The notes beneath the pieces are model-generated. The model searched no databases. It was not told the origin of the DNA and worked only from the letters and a program-made list of their open reading frames with translations. 64,000 nucleotides of DNA, taken from positions 62,001 to 126,000 of the forward strand of contig NZ_JACHGP010000022.1 in the NCBI RefSeq assembly GCF_014202335.1, written 5' to 3'. Below are positions 34,447 to 43,531 of this stretch, in pieces. The stretch comes from Mycobacterium sp. AZCC_0083 (GTDB lineage Bacteria; Actinomycetota; Actinomycetes; Mycobacteriales; Mycobacteriaceae). A program made the position numbers and the translations under genes. The stretch's first letter is position 1; the number at the start of each line of letters is the position of its first letter.

Positions 34447-35445
34447 ATGGCCAGCATCGAAGATCCCGGCCACCGCAACCGGCATGTGTCCTTGGGCAGC
34501 TGGCCTACGCCGATCGAACCAGCGCCTCGGCTGGCACAAGCACTTGGACTTGGCCCCGACGATCTATGGATCAAGCGCGACGACCTTACTGGCCTCGCTG
34601 GAGGCGGTAATAAGATCCGGAAACTGGAATGGACCGTGGGTGCCACGATCGCTGACGGAGCGGACACCCTCGTTACCAGCGGGGCGCCGCAAAGCAACCA
34701 CGCACGTCTGACTGCGGCCGCCGGTGCCAAATTGGGGCTGAAGGTGATCCTGGTCTTCCCCGGCTCACCCGGATCTTCTCGATCAGGAAATCTGGTTCTC
34801 GACGGTCTACTTGGCGCCCAAATCGCCTGGGCCGGCGATGTCGATGAGGCGGGACTGAACGACACGGTCGATGCAGTCGTTGAACAACTGCGCCATGAGG
34901 GTGCCCATCCCGCACCTATTCCCTTCGGGGGATCCAGCGCGATCGCCGCGCAGGGTTACATCGAATGTGCCCGAGAATTGCGACTGCAGACACCCGACCT
35001 GAGCACGGTCGTGGTTGCTCTGGGTTCCGGCGCCACCATGGCGGGCCTGGTTGCCGAACTGGGACCACACGCCGTACTTGGTATCGATACGGGAGCGATG
35101 AGCGACCCGCTCCGCGCGGCGGCGAGTTTCGCGACTGACGCCGGCGGTTCTGCCATCACCGAATCCGAACTGCGATGTCGCCGTGATGTCGTGGGCAGCG
35201 GGTACAGCGATCTGACCGAACCGGTGGCTGCGGCGATGTCGCTGGTCGCTCGAACCGAGGGAATCATTCTTGACCCGATCTACACCGGACGCGCGATGGC
35301 CGGGCTCATCGCAGCAGTGGAAGACGGCGACATCGTCGCCGGCGAGGTGACAACGTTCCTTCACACCGGCGGATTGCCCGGCCTGTTCGGCCACGTCCCA
35401 GCAGTGGACCGAGCCGAGTCCGGTATCGCCGAATTCGCGTTGTAG
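34447..35445 (+). CDS. PLP-dependent D-cysteine desulfhydrase/ACC deaminase-family enzyme
   Basis: 332 residues from the ATG at 34447, with GGGAAGG upstream. Fold-type II PLP enzyme: LWIKRDDLTGLAGGGNKIRK with the Schiff-base Lys (NK-I-RK), the SGAPQSNHARLTAAAG loop and a phosphate-binding VVALGSGATMAGLV. The C-terminus FLHTGGLPGLFGHVP is the family signature. These enzymes cleave D-cysteine to pyruvate, H2S and ammonia or deaminate 1-aminocyclopropane-1-carboxylate; sequence alone does not decide which. A 3' fragment of a second copy is at 28791-28922. The adjacent dead permease may once have supplied its substrate. Confidence 0.85.
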   Translation: MASIEDPGHRNRHVSLGSWPTPIEPAPRLAQALGLGPDDLWIKRDDLTGLAGGGNKIRKLEWTVGATIADGADTLVTSGAPQSNHARLTAAAGAKLGLKVILVFPGSPGSSRSGNLVLDGLLGAQIAWAGDVDEAGLNDTVDAVVEQLRHEGAHPAPIPFGGSSAIAAQGYIECARELRLQTPDLSTVVVALGSGATMAGLVAELGPHAVLGIDTGAMSDPLRAAASFATDAGGSAITESELRCRRDVVGSGYSDLTEPVAAAMSLVARTEGIILDPIYTGRAMAGLIAAVEDGDIVAGEVTTFLHTGGLPGLFGHVPAVDRAESGIAEFAL

Positions 35446-35855
35446 ATCGTCGCGTCCACGAACCTGCTTCCGGTGACAGAGGATACGCGCCACGCAACCC
35501 GGCGGGGAAAGCTCGGTGACCGGGGACAGACCGGACCTCGGTCAGTTGGGGCCAACGCCGATGCCGGCACATCAAGCCGCCGAATACACCCACCGGTACC
35601 CCCTCCGGCCCGTCGAGCGCAATCTCATTGGTGTTGCAGCAGGCCCGGGCGGGTGCGCGACTGAGAGTTCGCCACACCCGAGCCGGCAACAGTGTCAATG
35701 ACCTCCCCCGTCAAAACGCACCGACGCGGCGAATGCGACGAAAGCGAATACGCAGTCTTGCCGGTAAAGCGCGGAGCGTTCGCTGTTGCAATGTGCTGCT
35801 ATATGTTTCGTGACTCCGTGATGTGCGCGCCTAGGACAACGCACAGCCTGTGCGT
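35446..35855. other. Intergenic region with no recognised gene
   Basis: About 410 bp after the desulfhydrase. Short frames only, none with a ribosome site or known motif. Confidence 0.4.
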
Positions 35856-35997
35856 TACCAACCAGGCTCTCACTTGGCCGGCGCACTGCGGCGCGGTGCC
35901 TGGAGATCCACGTATTTCGCATGATGGTCAGCAACCAAGCCTTGGCATGCGTGTTTTCATCGAACCTGTCAAACGCCTTGTACCGTGTCTCCGACAT
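35856..35997 (-). pseudogene. ECF sigma-factor fragment
   Basis: The minus-strand frame reads YKAFDRFDENTHAKAWLLTI then MRNTWISRHRAAVRRPSESL, the region 2.4 segment of mycobacterial ECF sigma factors. Region 2 before it and all of region 4 are missing. A near copy of the last part occurs at 43176-43215. Confidence 0.65.
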
Positions 35998-36410
35998 TTC
36001 GCCGGCCGGTTCATGACCGTCGGTGCCGTCATTGATGGATATCGGCCTCTTCTCTCGTCACTTCACCAGTGCACGACATTGAGCGACAGGCAGGACTGAG
36101 CTCACCGCGCGACTTCTACCGACATCCACCCGTGTCAATTGCGTTGAGCGACAACGGCAGTTCGCTCTTCACAACGGTCAACAACTGCCGACACGTTCAG
36201 CGCTATCGGAAGTCAGCGCATCGCGTCGTCAAAACCGCATCCCGCCTGCAGAACGCAGCTGGGTTAGTCTTGCGCTCAGCCGGCAATGACGGCCGCGACA
36301 GGTCTTGCTGGCGACGGCACCGAGTGCACGAGATGGCAGTCGACCAAACCGTCCGAACCGAGCTGGCTTTTGTCCTTCCTGCAATGCGCGCGCCTGCCCG
36401 GTGATCGACG
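35998..36410. other. Intergenic region with no recognised gene
   Basis: About 410 bp; no supported gene, repeat or signal was found. Confidence 0.4.
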
Positions 36411-36780
36411 TCACGGGTTGACAGCCACGTCGAGCAGGAAGGTCCGACCCGACGCTACGACGTCTACGGCTCGCTGCAGCGCTGGTGTGAGCTCACTGAG
36501 TGTCTGGACCCGCTGCCCCCGCCCACCGTAGGCTTCGGCCTGCTTCACGTAGTCGGGGGCGGGTTCAATGAGGTCGCCGGCAATATTCTGTGTGGTTACC
36601 GCGGCGCCGTCGGGGAAGTACTTGAGCACATTCCACGTTTGGGATGCGTATTGCCGGTTGTTGCACAGCACGATGAGCAGCGGGACACCGTACTCCTGCG
36701 AGAACCCGAGGGCGGCCGGCGTCGGGCTGTAGTGCCATGCTCCGTCGCCGATGATGTTGACAACCACCTGCTGTGGCCGT
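36411..36780 (-). pseudogene. 3' fragment of a thiamine-diphosphate enzyme
   Basis: About 120 codons: VVNIIGDGAWHYSPTPAALG (the GDGAW motif corresponds to the ThDP/Mg GDG signature), YGVPLLIVLCNNRQYASQTW, ending SGRTFLLDVAVNP. This is the C-terminal ThDP-binding domain of an acetolactate synthase/benzoylformate decarboxylase-like protein. The two N-terminal domains are missing; sequence upstream of about 36780 belongs to an unrelated FAD enzyme. Confidence 0.75.
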
Positions 36781-36789
36781 GCGAGTTTG

Positions 36790-36945
36790 ACGCGTCAACT
36801 CCTCGCTGCGGACCCAGCCGCCCGGCGTCGGACCACGGTCGAGCAGGCATACGCTGCGACCCTGTTTAACCAGATAGCAGGCTGCGATGAGGGCATTGTG
36901 TCCGGCGCCAACGAAAACGAAGTCGAACTCGGATGACCTGCTCAT
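36790..36945 (-). pseudogene. 5' fragment of an FAD-dependent oxidoreductase
   Basis: About 50 codons: FDFVFVGAGHNALIAACYLV then RSVCLLDRGPTPGGWVRSEE. This is the GxGxxN dinucleotide-binding start of a phytoene-desaturase/amine-oxidase-like flavoprotein. It ends at about 36790, joined directly to the ThDP-enzyme fragment in another frame. Confidence 0.75.
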
Positions 36946-36982
36946 GTGTGTGACGCTAGAAGGACCCGCGATAGCCCCCCAT

Positions 36983-37651
36983 TTATCGTCCGCTGAGTAA
37001 ACTCTTCGCCGTCATGAGCAGACCGCTGATCCGTGCTGCGGTCAGCCGCGTCGCCGACAACAGCGCCGATGGCGGTTCGATGGCTGCGACGATTGTCGAG
37101 ACCGCCGCCACGGCGCCGCCGCCCAGCGGAATGGGGACCGCCACACAGCTGATGCCTTCGATCACCTTGCTGGCATCGATTATCGGTGTGGCGTCCGATG
37201 TTTCGCTGTGGGCGAGGTCCTGCGCGGTTCCGGGCGGCACACGATCGCCCGGCTCGACGCTGTAACCCAGCGGGACGCGAGCATCGACCATGTCGAGGAA
37301 CACGCCGCCACCTTCAATCGTGGCCGACAGGCATACCGCGGCGCCGGTAGCCGCGGACAGTTCGGCCAGCGGCCGCCGCGCAACGACACGAAGCCGGCGC
37401 TCGGACATGGCGCGCGCGCCCAGGCCCAACGGTGTGGCGCCCAGCCGGTAGCGTGTGCCATCGCGGCGGATAGCGCCCACAGTGACTAGTTGCTGCAGTA
37501 ACCGGTACACGGTGGGACGCGGAATCCCGGTTGCAGCCGCCAGGTCCACTAGCCGGACAGGCTCCAGGTCTTGCACGTAATCCAGCAGCGCGAAAGCCGT
37601 TCCGATGACTGCGCGACCGTCGGGACGAGGGTCTCGATTCTTCTCGTCCAC
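36983..37651 (-). CDS. IclR-family transcriptional regulator
   Basis: 222 residues. N-terminal winged helix: GTAFALLDYVQDLEPVRLVD, then AATGIPRPTVYRLLQQLVTV (recognition helix) and YRLGATPLGLGARA. The C-terminal effector domain (ATGAAVCLSATIEGGGVFLD, SCVAVPIPLGGGAVAAVS) is shorter than usual for IclR (about 250). It lies 165 bp downstream of the carboxylic acid reductase on the same strand and may control it. The start is the ATG at 37651. Confidence 0.8.
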   Translation of the reverse strand: MDEKNRDPRPDGRAVIGTAFALLDYVQDLEPVRLVDLAAATGIPRPTVYRLLQQLVTVGAIRRDGTRYRLGATPLGLGARAMSERRLRVVARRPLAELSAATGAAVCLSATIEGGGVFLDMVDARVPLGYSVEPGDRVPPGTAQDLAHSETSDATPIIDASKVIEGISCVAVPIPLGGGAVAAVSTIVAAIEPPSALLSATRLTAARISGLLMTAKSLLSGR

Positions 37652-37816
37652 GATGTATTAGACGCCGGCGGCGACCCGATCTATTCCTGTGCCCGAGGCA
37701 GCGACCACTGCCACACAGCCACTGCAGGCCGAACCGGGCGGCGGCGATGGGACCTGCCTACGAGGGCACTCCGATGTGCCCTGTTGTAGGTGAATGAGCC
37801 GGACGCCGGATCGCCG

Positions 37817-40800
37817 TCACATCAAGTCCAGCTCCTTCAGATCGGCCAGATACTTGCGGATGAGGTCGACACTGATATGTGGGATGTCGTGTGTCGGGCC
37901 CACTTTGGCGGCCTGCACCGCCTCGCGGAACACCGCCGTCGGGGCCAGTGCGCCGCGCAGCGGCTGTTCGGGGACCCGGTAGGCGTCGAGTAGCAGCAGG
38001 GCTGAGCGTTGGCGCTGCTGTTCGGGCAGGGCCCGTAGCGCGCCCTCGAAGCGCGCTATCCACTCGGCGTGATCGTCCACGCGGGTGATCGCGGCGCCCT
38101 CGTCGATGAGCCAGTCCACGACGACGTCCAAGGAGATGCCGTCGTCATGCGGGTTCATCACGTCGTAGGACCGGAACCCGTCGAGACCGTTAGCACCGAT
38201 AGTGGTGATGGCCTCGGCGACGAAGTCGGCAGGCAGCCCGTCGTAATGTGCTCGCGGGCGCGCGCCGGAACCGTCCTCGGCGTAGAAGGTGCGCGGCGCA
38301 AGCCCCGTCGACAGCAGGCTGATCAGCAGGCGGGTGAACGCGTCGGGGACGTTGAGCTGACCGGCGAACCGACTGTGCGCGAGGATCATGTCGGATCGGA
38401 AGACGCTGACCGGCAGCCCGCACAGATCGTGCGCCTCACGCAGCAGCACTTCTCCGGCCCACTTGCTGTTGGCGTAGCCGTTGGCGTAGTTGTCGTCGAT
38501 CGGCCGGTGTGCGCTGACCGTGCGGATGTCGCCGTCCTCGATGAAGTCGGGCACCCCCATGGCCACGGCGACCGTAGACAAGTAGGTCACCGGCTTGATC
38601 CGCTCGCTGATGGCCAGCCGGATCACCTCGGCGGTGCCAACGACGTTGGGGCCGAACAACTGCCCGTACGGCAGCACGTGGTTGACCAGGGCCGCCGGAT
38701 GCACGACGAGGTCGACGTCGCGCGCCACTCGCTGCCAGGTCGCCTCATCGAGGCCGAGGTTGGGTTCGCCGATGTCACCCGGGATCACCTCAAGGTGCTC
38801 GGCGGCCAACTCGCGGAACTGGATCGACATCGCGGGGTCGGAGTCGAACACCCGCTCAAGTCGGCGTCGTGCCGAGTCGGCGTCATCGCCGCGCAGCAGC
38901 GTGATCAGTCGGCCGCCGGTGTTCGACAGCCGCTGCAGCCACTCCAGGGTGAGGAAGCGGCCGAGGTAGCCGTTGGCGCCGGTCAATAGCACGGTCTGGA
39001 CGTGGTCGGTCGCAGCCGGTAGCGATTTGGCCGCGTTCAAGGTGGTCAGGCCGATGAACTTGTTCAGGGTCAGATCTGCTGCTGCGATCGACGTGACGCC
39101 GGCGCCGTGCACAGTCGTGGCGGTGGGACGCTGGCCGCCGGATGCGCGCTCGGATTCCACGTAGATAGCCAGCGCGGAAAGGTCGGTCGACGGGCCGATG
39201 ATGACACCGACTGGCACCTCGACGCCGAACACTTCGCCGAGCAAGTTGGAAAAGCTCAGCGCCGACAACGAATCCCCACCCAGGTCGATGAAGTGCGCAT
39301 CGGGTGCGGGCGCGGCACCCGGCAGTCCGAGCAGCGCCTGCGCGGCCTGGATCACGGTCTCGGTCACCGGTTGGGTGTGCGCCACGTCCCGTAGTGCGCG
39401 GAGTTCATCGGAGCGGGCCTGCGCCAGCTCGGCGTAGAGCAGCTCGAGCCGCTGGCCGTAGTGTTCTTTGAGTTTGGGCCGCAGCAGCTTTCCGACACCG
39501 GAGAGCAGGCCGTTGGCGGCGGTGAACGGATCGGTTTCGATGAGGAAGTCGACGGGCACCTCGTAGGACTGCAGCTCGGCGGCGCGCGCGGTAGCCCGCA
39601 GCGAATCGCGCAACTCACTCTTCAGGTCATGGTGGTCGGGACAGCGCGTGAGAGCTTCGTCAGTCGGCACGATCACCGCCAGCAGCGAGGAGCGCCCGCT
39701 GTTGCCGTAGACGAAGATCTGCCGGACCAGCGGCGCGCCAGCGTAGACCGCCTCCAGGTTGGCCACTGCGACGAACTCTCCCTGCGCGAGCTTGAGCACG
39801 TTGTTGCGGCGGTCGACGTAGACCAGCTGGTCAGGCGCAACCTCGGCCATCACGTCGCCGGTGCGGTAGTAGCCCTCAGCGTCGAAGACCTCGGCGGTGA
39901 CATCGGGCCGCTTGTAGTAGCCCGGCATCGCTGCTGCCGTCTTGACCAGCAGCTCCCCGCGGGGATAAGGACGGTCGGTGCTGAAGTAGCCCAGCTCGGC
40001 AACGTCGACCAGCTTGTAGTCCATCACCGGCGGGCGCATGATTGCGCCATCGCGGGTCACGCCGCCTACCTCGGTCAGCCCGTAGATGTCCGCCAGTTGC
40101 GCGTGGACGCAGCTTTCGAGGAATGCCCGCGTCTCCTCGGCCAGCGGGGCGGTGCCGACGAACCCACCCAGCACCCGGTCACCGAGCAGATCCTCGCGCA
40201 GTTCGGCCTTCGCGATGGCGTCAGCCGCCTCGGCGCCCTCTCCCGCGCCGCGCAATCGGTCAACGCGGGTCTGGTAACGCTGAAACAGCATGTCCACCAC
40301 TCGCGGAACCACGACCAGCTGGGTGGGACGAACCAGCGCCCAGTCCTCGAACAGAGTAGACAGATCGCTTTCGGGAACGAAATAGCTTGTGCCGCCGGAC
40401 TGAAAGGATGCCATCAACGGGATGCGCCCGCCCAGGTGGTTCAGCGGCATGAAGTTGACGTTGAGGACCGGGGTGCCGGTGACCATGTCGCTGGTCCACA
40501 TCATGCACAACATGCGCTCGGTCCACATGGCACCCTTGGGTAGGCCGGTGCTACCCGATGTGTACACGATCATTGCCAGCCGCTGGTCGTCGTCGCCGTC
40601 GAAGCCGGGCGGCACCGGCAGCGTGCGCCCCTGCGCGATGACATCGGAGAGGATCTCGATGCTCACCGGAGTGTCAGAGAACCGAATGCGGGCCTCCTCC
40701 AGGGCCTCTCGCTGCGAGTCGACTTCGGCGTTGTAGTCGAAGACCATCATCCGGCGCACCGACGAGGTGCTCAATGCGCACTCCACGGCCAGATCCAGAT

Positions 40801-41311
40801 AGTCGGCGCTAACCGCCAGGACCCGAGGTTCGGTCTCGGCGAAGATCGGCTGCAGGCGCGACGCCGGCGAATTATGCTGCAGCGGAACGCCGACCAATCC
40901 GAGATAGTTGCAGACCAGATCGACGGTCAGGTAATCGGCACTGGCAAAACCGATGCTGGCGACGAAGTCCCCCGGCTGAACCGGCTCGCCGTCGGCGGTC
41001 CAGGCGGCGGCGATCGCCGTCACATTCGACCACAGCTGACCGTAGGTGATGGTGTCGAACGCGGGCAGCAACTTCTGCTCAGCGCGGCCGGTGGCCGGGT
41101 CACGGACGATGGATGTGGCGCGCGTCCCCAGGGCTGGCCGATCCGCGTAGCCCTCCATGAACCGACGAAGCACCTCAGCAAGCCGGATGCCGGGGCGACG
41201 CGCGGCCTCCATGACGGCCATCGACGGCCGTGCCGCCTGCAGCTGAGAATCGGTCGCGTAGAGCTCCGTCAGGCGTAGGGTCCCGACGTCACCGGGGATT
41301 TCGGTCGTCAT
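37817..41311 (-). CDS. car: Carboxylic acid reductase (adenylation-carrier-reductase)
   Basis: 1164 residues, the usual length for this family (FadD9-like). The adenylation domain has YTSGSTGLPKGAMW near residue 255 and DIYGLTEVGGV further on. The phosphopantetheine site is DLGGDSLSALSF near residue 679. The reductase domain has a Rossmann start VLLTGANGYLGRFL near 775 and Tyr/Lys in YANGYANSKWAGE near 945. The enzyme reduces fatty or aromatic acids to aldehydes with ATP and NADPH and needs a phosphopantetheinyl transferase, not seen here. The ATG at 41311 has GAAAGG 7 nt upstream; an ATG at 41317 and an open frame to 41464 are alternatives. It could feed or tailor an aldehyde for the nearby lipopeptide system (inference). 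Confidence 0.93.
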   Translation of the reverse strand: MTTEIPGDVGTLRLTELYATDSQLQAARPSMAVMEAARRPGIRLAEVLRRFMEGYADRPALGTRATSIVRDPATGRAEQKLLPAFDTITYGQLWSNVTAIAAAWTADGEPVQPGDFVASIGFASADYLTVDLVCNYLGLVGVPLQHNSPASRLQPIFAETEPRVLAVSADYLDLAVECALSTSSVRRMMVFDYNAEVDSQREALEEARIRFSDTPVSIEILSDVIAQGRTLPVPPGFDGDDDQRLAMIVYTSGSTGLPKGAMWTERMLCMMWTSDMVTGTPVLNVNFMPLNHLGGRIPLMASFQSGGTSYFVPESDLSTLFEDWALVRPTQLVVVPRVVDMLFQRYQTRVDRLRGAGEGAEAADAIAKAELREDLLGDRVLGGFVGTAPLAEETRAFLESCVHAQLADIYGLTEVGGVTRDGAIMRPPVMDYKLVDVAELGYFSTDRPYPRGELLVKTAAAMPGYYKRPDVTAEVFDAEGYYRTGDVMAEVAPDQLVYVDRRNNVLKLAQGEFVAVANLEAVYAGAPLVRQIFVYGNSGRSSLLAVIVPTDEALTRCPDHHDLKSELRDSLRATARAAELQSYEVPVDFLIETDPFTAANGLLSGVGKLLRPKLKEHYGQRLELLYAELAQARSDELRALRDVAHTQPVTETVIQAAQALLGLPGAAPAPDAHFIDLGGDSLSALSFSNLLGEVFGVEVPVGVIIGPSTDLSALAIYVESERASGGQRPTATTVHGAGVTSIAAADLTLNKFIGLTTLNAAKSLPAATDHVQTVLLTGANGYLGRFLTLEWLQRLSNTGGRLITLLRGDDADSARRRLERVFDSDPAMSIQFRELAAEHLEVIPGDIGEPNLGLDEATWQRVARDVDLVVHPAALVNHVLPYGQLFGPNVVGTAEVIRLAISERIKPVTYLSTVAVAMGVPDFIEDGDIRTVSAHRPIDDNYANGYANSKWAGEVLLREAHDLCGLPVSVFRSDMILAHSRFAGQLNVPDAFTRLLISLLSTGLAPRTFYAEDGSGARPRAHYDGLPADFVAEAITTIGANGLDGFRSYDVMNPHDDGISLDVVVDWLIDEGAAITRVDDHAEWIARFEGALRALPEQQRQRSALLLLDAYRVPEQPLRGALAPTAVFREAVQAAKVGPTHDIPHISVDLIRKYLADLKELDLM

Positions 41312-41819
41312 ATTCATGCCTTTCGTCAGCGGTGATGCTGCGAATCCTGAGTTTATAACGCTGTACTCAGCTACGGTAATTCGTACGCCCGCGCCGGGTA
41401 CGGCTCCCGCCCCTTCCGAACGACTCCGCCTGCCCGATAGGGGTCCACTGCGCGAGCGAACCATGGCGTCCGCACGGACGCCATTCTACCCCAATGGTAT
41501 TCGTTGTCCGGCGTGCGGTTCTCGCGCGCACGCCGAGGTCACCAGGTTGAGCCAGCCACGCTATACCGGCACGACCTGCCTGTGCCTGCCGTGCATACGC
41601 TTCAGCGAAAACCGTCAAGCCAACCTGCACCGCGCACTCCTCCCAAGATCGTGTGACAAACGGCGCGCCACCGACACCGTCTTCATCGAAACGCTTTTCG
41701 GACTGGTTTTCGTTCAAGCTCGTTCGGCGCCGACCTCGACCAGCTGACCCGTAACGTCCACACCGGCCGGGGAGGCGACAACGCGGCGAGGTCGGCGACC
41801 GCGTCGCGGCGGCGCTGGC
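41312..41819. other. Region upstream of the carboxylic acid reductase
   Basis: About 500 bp. It should hold the car promoter. I recognise no gene; minus-strand frames here continue past the LLM remnant with no known motif. Confidence 0.4.
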
Positions 41820-42030
41820 CTTGCTCCAGCGGAGCATCTCGTGGCGCACGGGTGTACTGCGCCAACCGTTGCCCACGATGTGTTCGTTGAGCCGTCGCCC
41901 GAGCCGATTCCCAGAAGAACCGGCCGTCGACCAGGATGCTCATGGACGCGGGCGCCTGTGCGATGACTACCGGGTGGTAGCGATGCGTGGGGCAGATGAC
42001 CCCAGTGCCGAGCCGCAACCTCAATGGGCG
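41820..42030 (-). pseudogene. F420-dependent LLM oxidoreductase fragment, frameshifted
   Basis: The minus strand reads RLRLGTGVICPTHRYHPVVI then ILVDGRFFW, and after a frameshift RRLNEHIVGNGWRSTPVRHEML. These match IRLGTGVTCPTVRYHP and GERLNEHIVGGGWRSVRVRHEML of the intact gene at 13163. Both the start and the end of the gene are missing. Confidence 0.75.
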
Positions 42031-42031
42031 C

Positions 42032-42316
42032 GGATTCATGGTCAACGCAACCAATCCCCAGGCGCTAGTTTTCTATCTGGCTGTGCTGCCGCAGTTTGTC
42101 ACCCCAGCGGCTTCACTGTTGAGGCGGTACGCAGTGATTGGATTGACCTTTGTCACAACAGATATCGTGGTGGTGAGTAGCTATGCCGGGCTCGCTACGC
42201 GGCTGGTCACCATTCTCGGAAACCGGTAAACACTGATCGTCAACAGAGTCTTCGCCGGGCCGTGCGCCACCGCCGCGGTGGTGATCGCGCTGGTGCGCCG
42301 TGCGCCGAGAACGTAG
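42032..42316 (+). pseudogene. LysE-family exporter 3' fragment with internal stop
   Basis: GFMVNATNPQALVFYLAVLP then QFVTPAAS, VIGLTFVTTDIVVVSSYAGL identify the C-terminal half of a LysE/RhtB amino-acid exporter. An in-frame TAA at about 42229 interrupts it; the sequence continues NRVFAGPCATAAVVIALVRR to a TAG at 42314. The N-terminal half is absent. Confidence 0.7.
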
Positions 42317-42605
42317 TGGCCGACGTCGTGTCTCGGAATCCGTTGTCGAGAACCGCGGTTCGGTGTGGGGCATCGCGCGAAGCGCCATGTGTTCGGGTCG
42401 TTTGGCAATACTAACGAGTTAGCCTGCGGCAGTTTACTGCTGGCGCATCTCCGCCGTGGGCCAGCGGTGCAGAAGAGTTGGCGGGTGTTGCGGACCCGGC
42501 AGGTCTGTGATCGCGAGCGCATCGACGCCACACGCGGTGATGTGTCGTACATCTCTTTGCATGCGCCGCGTGAACCAGTCGGCCGCCGCTGATGTTGATT
42601 ACCTT
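42317..42605. other. Spacer between remnants
   Basis: About 290 bp without a recognised gene; it leads into a GGAGG-like stretch within the N-terminus of the CopD-like frame. Confidence 0.3.
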
Positions 42606-43397
42606 ATGGAAGCGGGTTCCGACCACCGAGATCCCGACAGCGATGGAGGAGTTCCATGGGTTCCCCATTGGCACAAACGATTCCGGCCGCCATCGCGAAT
42701 CCCACCCGGGGTGTGGCGGGTACTGTCCAAGGCTGGTTACTTCATCGGGCTGATCGGTGTGGTCGGTGGCACCTTCTTATATCTAGTGGTCCTGCGGCCC
42801 GTGCTGTCCCAGCGACTGGTGGACGACTCCGGCTGCGCGGTACTGGAGCACAAGTTCGCCCTGTTGCTCGCCAGCGCCGGCGCTTTCTTTTTGGTGGCGT
42901 CGTACCTTCAGCTCGCCGGCGTGATTGCCCGCGGCAAAGGGCCTGCACATGCCCGCATCTCGTACGGCCACGCCCTGTCCCCAGCAGCGATCGGGCGTTA
43001 TGTGACTGCCCCCGGCACCTCATCACACTGGATCTCCCCTGGCGCGATGGCGGGCATCCAGTACGGGCTGTGGGTGCTTGCCGCGATCGTGCTGATGCTG
43101 CTGTGCAGCGCCTGGTGCTCGGCCGAGGCTACGTGGTTCCCACGCGCGCCTCGCAGACCGCCCGCCTCGCAATGGCTTGATACGTCACCAACCAAGCTTT
43201 CGATTGGCCGGCGCACCGCAAGGCAGGACAACCCGGTGCAGAGATTTCCCTCCGACCCGACGGCCTCCTGCGCGGGTACTGACTCAACGGTCCTGCAACG
43301 GTGGACCGTCCGCTATCGCATGGATCCGACGTCGTTCACGGTCAAACAACATGACTCATCGGTAAGTTTTATCACGGCACGTGAAGCGTGCTGCTGA
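42606..43397 (+). pseudogene. CopD-family copper-resistance membrane protein, truncated
   Basis: The frame from ATG 42606 encodes a CopD-like start: LSKAGYFIGLIGVVGGTFLY (helix 1), ALLLASAGAFFLVASYLQLA (helix 2) and YGLWVLAAIVLMLLCSAWCS (helix 3). After about 43130 the membrane pattern ends and the frame runs into unrelated sequence that includes an ECF sigma scar. CopD/YcnJ proteins have eight or more helices, so this is a fragment; whether it is expressed is unclear. Confidence 0.55.
43176..43215 (-). pseudogene. Short ECF sigma-factor scar
   Basis: On the minus strand CLAVRRPIESLVGDVSS matches AVRRPSESLVG of the fragment at 35856-35997. DNA over about 29 bp differs at only a few positions. 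It is a second relic of the same or a sister sigma gene. Confidence 0.45.
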
Positions 43398-43531
43398 CAC
43401 GAATCGAGGTCAAGGCCAACGCATTCCTTGCGATTTGCGAACGGAACGGTGAGGCGACGGTGCCTAGATTTGCTGTTTGGTGTCGTGTGTGACGCTGAAG
43501 TCGGCTTCCGGATTCATGCGGGTGCCCTACG

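Noticed and set aside
36565..36945. A single 126-aa fused flavoprotein gene
   Set aside because: The reading frame after about 50 codons is out of frame with the ThDP-domain sequence, so it is a scar rather than a fusion.
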